From positions 744,001-808,000 of the forward strand of contig NZ_CP089312.1 of NCBI RefSeq assembly GCF_021545335.1: 64,000 nucleotides of DNA, in the 5' to 3' direction. The DNA is from Streptomyces sp. GQFP. Lineage in GTDB: Bacteria > Actinomycetota > Actinomycetes > Streptomycetales > Streptomycetaceae. The notes beneath the pieces are model-generated. The model worked only from the letters and a program-made list of their open reading frames with translations, was not told the origin of the DNA and did no database searches. Position 1 is the stretch's first letter, and each line of letters opens with the position of its first letter. Positions 42,296 to 50,600 of the stretch are shown in pieces. A program made the position numbers and the translations under genes.

Positions 42296-43228
42296 TCAAT
42301 GCCGCCTGCCGATGAGGCGGTGGCCGGCATTGGAGTACGCCACGACGCAGAGCGTCATCGCGAGGGCGGGAAACAGCCCGGACCACCAGCGGCCGACGGC
42401 CGCGTCCGAGGCGCCGCCCGCGATCATCGAGCCCCATTCGGGCGTCGGGGGCTGCAGCCCGACCCCGAGGAATCCGAGCGCGGACGTGATCAGGATGGCC
42501 ACGCTGAACAGCACGGTGGAGTTCTCCAGGGCGGGCCAGCTGCTGTTCGGCAGGACATGGCGCACGGTGAGCCGGAACTCGCTCTCGCCGGCCATTCGGG
42601 CCGCGTCGAGGTAGGCCTCGCTGCGGACCCGGAGCACCTCCGTGCGTACGAGTCGGGCCTGGATGGGGAAGAGGATCACGGCCAGCGAGATGATGAGCGT
42701 GCGGACGCTGGCACCGAAGAACGCCACGAGCACAAGGCCGATGACCACGGTCGGGATGGCCTGCATGAGGTCAAGGGCGCGGGCCATGAAGCGGGCCGAC
42801 GGACCGAGCAGCCGCCCCTTGGACTCGTTCATGCCGATGAGCAGTCCGAGCGAGATGCCGACCACCGTGGCGATCACCGCCGTCGTGAGGGCGATCTGGA
42901 TGTCGTTGCGCGCTGCCGCCAGGACCCGGGAGAAGATGTCGAGCCCGGAGGAGTCGGTGCCGAACCAGTGCGATCCGTTCGGCTTGATGTGCGGGCTCGC
43001 CACGGCCTCCGTCGGACTCCATGGCGTGATCCACGGTCCGACCAGTGCGAGCAGGAGGAAGAGCAGAGCCGGGACGAGGGCCCCGTACGTGGTCAGCCGC
43101 TGAAGCGGCCCGAGGTACCGGCGCCGGGGTTGGGCAGGGGCCGGAGCCGTGTCGCCGGGGGTCCCGGTCGGGGCCGGGTCGAGCGCCACCTGAGCCCCGG
43201 CGACGGTGGTGTCATCGATCTGCGACAT
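42296..43228 (-). CDS. ABC transporter permease (DppC/OppC type)
   Basis: A 310-residue membrane protein. A cytoplasmic N-terminus is followed by a hydrophobic segment (YGALVPALLFLLLALVGPWITPW), the HWFGTDSSGLDIFSRVL block typical of DppC, and further membrane spans. The EAA-like coupling loop is DAARMAGESEFRLTVRHVLPNSSW. It pairs with the DppB-type permease upstream (four-base overlap). Confidence 0.95.
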   Translation of the reverse strand: MSQIDDTTVAGAQVALDPAPTGTPGDTAPAPAQPRRRYLGPLQRLTTYGALVPALLFLLLALVGPWITPWSPTEAVASPHIKPNGSHWFGTDSSGLDIFSRVLAAARNDIQIALTTAVIATVVGISLGLLIGMNESKGRLLGPSARFMARALDLMQAIPTVVIGLVLVAFFGASVRTLIISLAVILFPIQARLVRTEVLRVRSEAYLDAARMAGESEFRLTVRHVLPNSSWPALENSTVLFSVAILITSALGFLGVGLQPPTPEWGSMIAGGASDAAVGRWWSGLFPALAMTLCVVAYSNAGHRLIGRRH

Positions 43229-44274
43229 CAGACTGCCCCTTCTGTGGCACCGGGGCGGCGCCGTGGATCGACCAGCATGTTCACGATGTCCACGAGCAGG
43301 AAGACCGTCAGGGACATCCCCGCGATGAGCAGGAGAAACGCCTGCAGCGACACCAGGTCGGCGGTGTTCACGGCGCTGATGCCGAACGAGCCGAGACCCG
43401 GCAGGCTGAACAACTGCTCGATGACGACGGCACCACCGAGCAGGGTGCCGAACATGGTGCCGAACATGGCGATCGCCGAGGGCGACGACCGACGGATGAT
43501 GCTGGTCAGCACCATCACCCTCGACGCGCCGGAGGCGATCCGGAACCGCGTCGCCGGTGCGTCGGCGGAGTCCTGCACCGCGCGGACGAACAGTTTCATC
43601 AGGAACGGGGTGTGGGTGACGATCAGCACCAGCTCCGGCAGGGCAAGATGCCCGGCGATCGACGACACGAGATCCCAGCGACCGGACAGGATCGCGTCGA
43701 GCAGGGGGAACGACGTGATCTCGGGCGGCCCCTCCATCAGGCTGTCGTAGAGGCCGAGCGGGGCCGGCGCCCAGTGCAGCACCGCGTAGAAGACATAGAT
43801 CGCGGCGACGCCGAGCACGAAGTCGGGCACCGCGCCCGCCGTGCGTGCGTACTGCGTCAGCGCCTTGGCGACGATGCTGCCCGGGCGCAGCAGGACGAAC
43901 AGCGAGGCGGCCACGGTGAGCAACAGGCATCCGCCCATGGCGATCGCCGCGAGTTCGATCGTCTGGGGGATCCGGTGTGCCAGGTCCGGACCGATCGGGA
44001 CACCGGTGATCATCGAGCTGCCGAAGTCGAGGGTGACGACATGCCCGAGGTAGGTCGTCAACTGCTCCCAGAGACTTCCGCTGAGGCCGAGCGACTCGCG
44101 TGCCTTCTCGATCTGCTCGGGTGTCACGGGCTGTCCCGCCGTCATCGTGGACACGGGGTCGCCGGGGATCAGCCGTACGAGAAAGAAGACCACGATCGAA
44201 AACAGGAACAGATGCACTGGAAGTACAGCGACACGGCTTATCCACCAGCGATTCCGGCGCCAGATCACTGTCAT
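43228..44274 (-). CDS. ABC transporter permease (DppB/OppB type)
   Basis: A 348-residue membrane protein. The N-terminal span (VAVLPVHLFLFSIVVFFLVRLIPGDPV) and RESLGLSGSLWEQLTTYLGHVVTLDFGSSM are the usual DppB opening. The coupling loop region is RIASGASRVMVLTSIIRRSS, followed by GTLLGGAVVIEQLFSLPGLGSFGISAV. The ATG at 44274 has GGAG eight bases upstream and skips a less convincing in-frame ATG at 44319. It is the first gene of the importer unit on the minus strand. Confidence 0.94.
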   Translation of the reverse strand: MTVIWRRNRWWISRVAVLPVHLFLFSIVVFFLVRLIPGDPVSTMTAGQPVTPEQIEKARESLGLSGSLWEQLTTYLGHVVTLDFGSSMITGVPIGPDLAHRIPQTIELAAIAMGGCLLLTVAASLFVLLRPGSIVAKALTQYARTAGAVPDFVLGVAAIYVFYAVLHWAPAPLGLYDSLMEGPPEITSFPLLDAILSGRWDLVSSIAGHLALPELVLIVTHTPFLMKLFVRAVQDSADAPATRFRIASGASRVMVLTSIIRRSSPSAIAMFGTMFGTLLGGAVVIEQLFSLPGLGSFGISAVNTADLVSLQAFLLLIAGMSLTVFLLVDIVNMLVDPRRRPGATEGAV

Positions 44275-44854
44275 TCGCCACTCCGGAGGTTCGAGATGTG
44301 CTGACCGGCGGAGTGCCAATCAGTTCCCTTCATCGAGTGAGACGACAGTATGAACCCGCTGTTTCGCAGCAATATCCCCGACGTTCCGTGCCGTTTGCGC
44401 TGGCTCACGACCGCGCGCCGCGGAGTGCGCGAGGGATCACGCACGGCCTCCACCGGTGCGGTCCTCCCCCGCGTCGGTCGCGCGTCGCAGCTTGTGGGTA
44501 ACCTGCGAACCCACTGGTCAGCGCGGCACGAAGGGTCAATCCGGCAGGACCGGGACGGACGCCTGCGCCACGCGGTCATGCACAGGACAGCTCCCCGTGC
44601 GACGCCCACGCCATGACCTCTCGCGCCGCCCGGCGGGCCCGGGCGAACGGCCCGGCCCCCTCCTGTATCCGCACGCCACGAATATTCAGCACCCGGCCGA
44701 CGAAATACCGGCGAAACAGTTACGTCGTACGTTCGGGCCACGCCGCGATCGAGTCGGATTGCCGGCCGAGAAGGGCCTGCGGACACAAGGGAGCCGACAT
44801 GAATGCGTATCCCGCAGATCTTGGAAACCACATCGGTCAGGACGGGGCAGGACG
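44275..44854. promoter_or_regulatory. long divergent promoter region between importer operon and GntR gene
   Basis: This 580-base region must contain the promoters of the importer operon and of the GntR regulator. It has several AT-richer patches (about 44340-44385 and 44676-44720). Open frames through it on both strands have no protein-like composition. I see no convincing long inverted repeat that would be the GntR operator. Confidence 0.4.
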
Positions 44855-45613
44855 GTGAACAAGGGGGCTGCCGCACTGTTTCGTATGCGCCAGGAGTACG
44901 CGGAGCTGTTGCAGAGATCGCCGCGCCGCGTGCACGACCTCCTGCGCACGTCCATCAGGGACGGTCTGCTCCGGCCCGACGACCGTCTCAACGAGGACGC
45001 GCTCGTCCACGAACTGGCCACCAGCCGCAACGCGGTGCGCGAAGGCCTGCAGATGCTGGCCTCGCTCGGAGTCGTGGAGCGGGTACCGCGCGTCGGCACG
45101 ACGATCGTGGGCGGCCTCGTGCAGATCCCTCTCGATCCCGTGCCCGGCCGGCATCAGCCCGACGGAATGACGGTGCAACGGCTGGAGGACAGGGTCGTGC
45201 CGTCGACGGCCCTCATCCGCGAGAGGCTGCACACCGACGCCGTCGAGGTCGGCATGATCGAGCACAGCTACTCGATGGGCGGCAGGCCCCTCGGGGTACG
45301 AGCCGCGTACTACCACAGCGCCCTGCGACCGGACGGTGGATGGGGCCAGCCCCTCGACCTCGACACGGCGTTCGAGTTCGTCTGGGGTGCGCCTGTGGGG
45401 CGCGTGGACACGGCCATCAGCGCGCTCGTGCTGGATGCGCGCACATGCCGGCTTCTGGACGCGGCCGAGGGCACGCCGGGGCTGGTCAAGGAGCAGGTGG
45501 TGCACGACGCCGACGGGGTCCCGCAGGAGTTCGCGTACTCGCACTGGCGGGCCGACCGGGTCAGTTTCACCACCAGCCGCCTCGGCGTGGACGGCCCTGT
45601 CGTCTCCGGCTGA
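44855..45613 (+). CDS. GntR-family regulator (HutC/UTRA type)
   Basis: A 252-residue regulator. The GntR winged helix is seen as RRVHDLLRTSIRDGLLRPDDRLNEDALVHELATSRNAVREGLQMLASLGVVERVPRVGT. The C-terminal part (about 90-250) has the UTRA ligand-binding pattern with AAYYHSALRPDG and LVKEQVVHDADGVPQEFAYSHWRADRVSF. The GTG at 44855 is preceded by a weak purine-rich site; an ATG at 44885 is an alternative. It is divergent from the ABC importer operon and is the likely local regulator, with the transported compound or a product as effector. Confidence 0.9.
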   Translation: MNKGAAALFRMRQEYAELLQRSPRRVHDLLRTSIRDGLLRPDDRLNEDALVHELATSRNAVREGLQMLASLGVVERVPRVGTTIVGGLVQIPLDPVPGRHQPDGMTVQRLEDRVVPSTALIRERLHTDAVEVGMIEHSYSMGGRPLGVRAAYYHSALRPDGGWGQPLDLDTAFEFVWGAPVGRVDTAISALVLDARTCRLLDAAEGTPGLVKEQVVHDADGVPQEFAYSHWRADRVSFTTSRLGVDGPVVSG

Positions 45614-45650
45614 GCGTTCCGCCGGTTGTGCGGTTCGTCCACCGGGGGCC

Positions 45651-45690
45651 GGTGGGGACCGGTGGGGACCGGTGGGGACCGGTGGGGCCG
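45651..45690. repeat. 10-bp tandem repeat, about four copies
   Basis: The unit GGTGGGGACC is repeated three times exactly, followed by a fourth copy ending GGCCG. It lies shortly after the GntR stop codon in the gap before the convergent lyase gene. It could be a slippage product or a termination or boundary element. Confidence 0.85.
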
Positions 45691-45819
45691 GCCGCTCCCC
45701 CGCTCTCGGCTCCGGACTCCGCCGGGGCCGCTCGGAGCGACCTCCCGGGGGCTGCGCAGGTCACGGGTGCGGGCGGCGAGAGCTGTCCCTCGCCACCCGC
45801 ATCCGTGAGCCCCTGCGGG

Positions 45820-47385
45820 CTACTGGCGCGAGCCGGCCTGGCGGCGGCGCAGTGCGATGATGCCGCCCACGACGGCCAGGACACCGGTGCCCGCGATGGC
45901 CGCGATGTCTCCGGCGCCGGTGGTCGCCAGGTCGCCGCTGCCGCCCTGCGCCTGGACTCCGCCACCGGCCGCCGAGGAAGACGCGGAAGCGGAAGCGGAC
46001 CCGGCGGCGGAAGCCGACCCCGCGGCGGAAGCGGAGGACTCGGCGGCACCGGACGAAGCAGCGGAGGCACCGGACGGAGCAGCGGAGGAGGTCGCCCCCG
46101 TGGCCGTCGTGGCCGACGGCGCCTTCGTCGCCCTCGTCGTGTCCCCGGCGTCCCGGGTGAAGGCCAGGGTGCCGAAGCCCAGGTGGTCGAAGCCGCCGCC
46201 GCTGCCGTAGTCACCGCCGCCGCCCTCGGGGCGGACCTTGGCGGCGATGGCGGTGACGAACGGGGCGTCGAGGCCGCGCCGGTTCACGTAGTGGTTGTAG
46301 ATGCTCTCCCAGATCGGGCGCGCCTGGCCCCGGCTGTTCTCGGAGGCGGCGGTGAGGGTCTCCTGGCCCGACCAGACGCCGGGAGCACCCTTCTTCCAGG
46401 TGTAAGCGGTGTACGGAACGTCCTGGCCGAGGTTCCACTTGGCCGTGTACTCGGCGCCCTTCAGGAACCGGTTGTCGTCGTAGCCGTACAGGTCGATGCC
46501 CTGGTTCCAGGCCATCTCGCAGATGCTGGCCATCAGACCGACGCTCAGCAGGGCGTGGCCCTGGTCGCGGCCGACCTCCACGACCTGGCCGAGGCCGCCG
46601 GGGTGGATGACGTTGATGGCGTTCTTGATGGAGCCGTTGCCCGCGCCGGACTTGAAGTAGGTGACGGCCTCGTCGACCTTGGCCTTGTCGTCGCAGAGGA
46701 TGCCGATGGCCAGCACGGAGGCGACCGTCAACAGGTCCCAGCTGCCCCAGTAGTTGGTGACGAAGGCGCCGTTGTGATTGACGAGGAAGTCGTGGTTCAT
46801 CGGGTAGAAGACGTTGAGCATCATCTTCTGGAACCGGGCGAGGTCGAAGCCGGTGTAGCCACGCATCAGCTCGGCGGCGTTCGCGAACTCGTAGCCGTAG
46901 ACGCCCGCCGCGATGAACTTGTCGGCGGTGCCTTCGAGCTTGGTCATCTTGGCCGACCAGGCGTTGAGGATGTCGCGGGCGGTGTTCGCGTTGGCGGTGT
47001 CGCCTGTGACGTGCCAGCGCAGGGCGTTCTGGTAGGCGGCGTGGATGTCGTTGTAGAGCGTGCCGTAGTTCTCCGGGGTGCCGCCGCCGCGGTACACCGT
47101 CGCCTGCGGGTTGGCCTTCCAGCCGCTCTGGGAGTGGGAGTTGGCCGCGAGCTTGGCATAGCCCTGCTTCCAGCGGTCGGCGCCCGCCTTCACCTTGGCC
47201 GCCATCCGGTCCAGGTCGACCTGGGTGTGCAGCATGCCCGGGTGTACGAACGCCTCGGCGGCGACCGCGGTGGAGGCGGTGGCGGAGCCCAGCGCGGCGG
47301 CACCGGCCCCTGCCACCGCCACGGCACCCGCCATGCGGAGGGCTCCGCGCCGACTGATCGTGCGTCCGCTGTTGTCCTGAATCAC
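45820..47385 (-). CDS. Tat-exported, LAxTG-anchored alginate-lyase-superfamily protein
   Basis: A 521-residue surface protein. The N-terminus has a twin-arginine signal (SRRGALRMAG, then an Ala-rich core ending near ASTAVAAE). Residues about 45-410 form the alginate-lyase (PF05426-type) toroid domain with ALRWHVTGDTANANTARDILNAWS, NYWGSWDLLTVASVLAIGILCDD and GRDQGHALLSVGLMASICEMAWNQGIDLYGY; the His and Tyr in the last block are probable catalytic residues. An Ala/Ser-rich linker leads to LATTG (486-490), a membrane helix and RRR, the sorting signal of class E sortases. The GTG at 47385 has AAGGAG upstream. Confidence 0.92.
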   Translation of the reverse strand: MIQDNSGRTISRRGALRMAGAVAVAGAGAAALGSATASTAVAAEAFVHPGMLHTQVDLDRMAAKVKAGADRWKQGYAKLAANSHSQSGWKANPQATVYRGGGTPENYGTLYNDIHAAYQNALRWHVTGDTANANTARDILNAWSAKMTKLEGTADKFIAAGVYGYEFANAAELMRGYTGFDLARFQKMMLNVFYPMNHDFLVNHNGAFVTNYWGSWDLLTVASVLAIGILCDDKAKVDEAVTYFKSGAGNGSIKNAINVIHPGGLGQVVEVGRDQGHALLSVGLMASICEMAWNQGIDLYGYDDNRFLKGAEYTAKWNLGQDVPYTAYTWKKGAPGVWSGQETLTAASENSRGQARPIWESIYNHYVNRRGLDAPFVTAIAAKVRPEGGGGDYGSGGGFDHLGFGTLAFTRDAGDTTRATKAPSATTATGATSSAAPSGASAASSGAAESSASAAGSASAAGSASASASSSAAGGGVQAQGGSGDLATTGAGDIAAIAGTGVLAVVGGIIALRRRQAGSRQ

Positions 47386-47654
47386 TGGCTGACTCCTTGA
47401 AGTTCGGACCGTACGCACAGGAGACGGACGGGACGCACCCGGATAACAGAAACTTCCGCCTGCCAGGAAACCGATCACCACCCCTCTGCGGCGAACCGGG
47501 CTCTCTCGCGTGGCACAAGTCCCCTGTTGGGCAACCGGGATCACCCCTTGCACGACCGTTGACCCTGCTCTCTGAGTCGCCATACCGTGGCAACCGGTTT
47601 CTATAGCTGCTGCCCCCCATACCGAACCCCTCAGACAGAGGAGGAGGCTGAGCC
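47386..47654. promoter_or_regulatory. divergent promoter region with TAGnAACCGGTTGC operator
   Basis: This 269-base gap lies between the anchored lyase gene and the giant gene. TTGACC at 47559-47564 with a TACCGT-like -10 near 47584 faces right. AACCGGTT at 47592-47599 overlaps the expected transcription start. Read on the minus strand the site is TAGAAACCGGTTGCC, nearly the same as the site at 63697 before the transporter operon. A half-site (GGGCAACCGG) occurs near 47530. Confidence 0.65.
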
Positions 47655-50600
47655 ATGCCCGCATCGCCGCTGAGCCGCCGTCACTTCGTCCAGATAGCCG
47701 GCGCCACCACCGCCGCAGCCGCCACGAGCACCTTGCTTCAGCAGGCCGTGTCCCCCGCGTACGCGGGGGAGTCCGCGCAGACCGGGAAAGCCGGCCTGCT
47801 CGACCACCTTGTCCTCGGAGACGAGGATTCCGAGGCCGCGCACGCCTTCACGAGTGACGGCAGTGAGACCATCACGGATGGCAACGATGTCAGAGCCAGA
47901 GTGGCCACTCCCCTCGACCCGGTCGGCGTCAGAGGCGGCGAACTCCGGTTCACCGTGCGGACCGACCCGGTCGCGCAGAACTACCTCACGCTCAAGCTCT
48001 GGGGCGGCGACTCCTCGCCGTACGTCACCCTCGCCTACCTCAACGGCGAGCAGATCGGCTTCCGGCGCAACTCCGACTACGAGCCGCTGAGTTTCGGTTT
48101 CTCCAAGCCCGCCCCGGGCCGCTTCACGTACCAGACGATCATGCTCCCGCTGGAGATGACCGCCGGTCGCGAGCAGGTGGAGATCACCCTGCGGACGTAC
48201 GAGGGCAGCTACAAGGGGACCGTCACCGCCAACTCCCGTACCTACTACGGCGTGTACACCCACACCGCCGCGCTCCTCGACGTCTTCGGCGAGGATCTGC
48301 CCGCCTACCAGCCGCCGACCGGCACTCCCGACGATGTCACCGACGAGCAGAAGCAGGACCTGATCGACGGTCTGCGTACCGCGCAGGTCGCCCTCTTCGG
48401 CAGGCTCTCCGCCCAGGTCGACGCCTCGGCCTCGGGCAACCTCTCGATCGTCCGCTACACCGACGACCTGCGCTTCTACGCCGGGGTCCTGACGACCGAC
48501 TGGTCCCCCGCCTCGACGCCCGCCGAGAAGAAGACCGCTCTGCTCCGGCTCTTCAAGTGCGTCGACAACCACGTCAAGGACTACTACGGCAACACGAGGC
48601 TGCTGCTGCGCGGCGGCCACCAGGGCGACTGGGGCGGCTACTACGGCGCGCTCGGCGAGGCCCTCTACATCGCCGAGAACCTCATCGGCGACGACGGCGT
48701 CTACGGCGCGGACGCCTTCAAGGCCTTCCTCGACGAGGAGTTCACCACCGGCACGTCGGACGGTGAAACCTCCCTCAAGGACGTCGACTTCGACGGCGGC
48801 AAGCTCACCCGGCGGGCCGCATGGGGGCGTTGCCTCAAGGCCAACTTCGACTTCGCGCGGTCCCGGCTGTCCCTCATCTACAACCAGGTGCTGTTCACGT
48901 ACGAGGGCGCGTGGGAGGCGCACGAGGGTCTGCGGGTGATCGGATCCCCCTTCTACGAGGGGAAGAAGCGCAGCCACGCGGTCCTCGGCGAGACCCTGGG
49001 GCTGGTGCCGTTCCTCGGCGAGGAGGTCCTGGTGGGACCGGACGGCGCGGACCTCGACCTGTACCACTCGCTCTTCTACCACGACGGTTCGGCCCGCTTC
49101 ACCGACGACTACGTCAAGATCGTCGCCAAGGGCCTGGCGAAGAGCAAGCTCGACGCCGACGGCGAGATCGTGCGACGGCTGCCCTATGGCAAGCACTACA
49201 CCGGCCTCACAGCGGCCGGCCTCACCCGTGAGAACACGTACGTCGGCAACTACGGCGAGGAGGCGTCCCGTTACCTCAGCGAGTACTTCTTCAAGACGTG
49301 GGGCCACGAGGGGGACGAGAACCTCAACGACGAGATCCTCAAGCTGACCCTGCGCAACTCCCACGCCCGCGGCCACACCCGCTACCCCGCGGACGACGGC
49401 GGCGACAACCGTCTGATGCGTACAGAGGGCGTCATCGACGAGCGCAACGTCTACGTCCCCGGCATCCCCGGGTACAGCACCCGCATCAACCAGGGACAGT
49501 CGCTCTACCTCGCCGCCGTCGAGGCGCACATGGCCGCGCACGCCGACCGGTACGCGGGCAGCGGCTGGGGGCCGTACTGGGAGTACGCCCGCGAGGCCGT
49601 CGGCTTCACGCAGCAACAGCTCGCCGACCGGCAGTACTTCAACCAGTTCAACGTCGTCACCCAGTGGCTCAAGGTCGATCTGCGGCTCGTCGAGACCTGG
49701 GCCTACCTCACCGGCGGCCGGGCGGAGTACGACCGGTTCGGCACCGTCAAGGCCAAGAAGGTCCTGCCGCAGACCGACTTCCGCTCCTACAGCGCCGCGG
49801 AACTCGCCGAACTGGGCGTCGACCCCGCCGACTACGAGCAGTTCGCCTGGGTCGACATCGACAACATGTTCGTGTCGCTGCGCGACGGCGACACCCGCGT
49901 CTTCGGCTCGCTCTTCGTCCAGAACCGAGGCATCTCGGGCAGCGGCCGTCTGCACGTCATGGCCCCGGCCTACGAACACACCATCCAGCTGCGCACCGAC
50001 GGCCCCTTCCAGTTCCGGGACTACTGGGCCCGCACCGACAACATCGACGCCGACTTCATGGAGGACATCAACACCGGCGACAACTGGGCGCCGCAGGCCC
50101 TGACCGGTGAGATCTGCCCGATCGCGTACCAGCCGGGGGTCGGCAAGGTCCGCCGCGAGAACTTCGAGGCCGACACGCCCTACTCGGGGTACATCGACTT
50201 CCTCACGGCCCGCTACGGCCCGTACCTCTTCGGCATCAACACCACCCGCCAGGTCTACGGCAACAAGCGCACGCACCGCCTCGCCGTCCCCGCCGGCCAC
50301 CGCGGCTCCACCGTCCTGGACCTGGTCTCCGGGAAGCGGCTGCCGGTCAACGGAGGCAAGGTGACGGTCCCGCCGTTCACCGCCGTGGTGCTGAAGCTGT
50401 CGGAGGGCGCGGACGAGATCCTGGTGCCGTCCGTCGTGCGCTACGCGGCCGCCCTGCCCGGCGACACGTACATCGGCGTCACCTGGACTCCGACCGCGGG
50501 CGCCTCGTCGTACACCGTCCGGCGGGCGACCCGGGAGGACGGTGAGTACGAGACCGTCGCGGCGGGGCTCAAGGGCCTGTACTGGCGGGACGAGAAGGTC

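Noticed and set aside
44271..44876. A 201-codon minus-strand frame in the importer/GntR promoter gap
   Set aside because: Composition is Arg/Pro/Ser-rich, there is no ribosome site and no recognisable motif. It overlaps the starts of both flanking genes.
45651..45690. The tandem 10-bp repeats as a CRISPR array
   Set aside because: Units are directly adjacent with no spacers and far too short.
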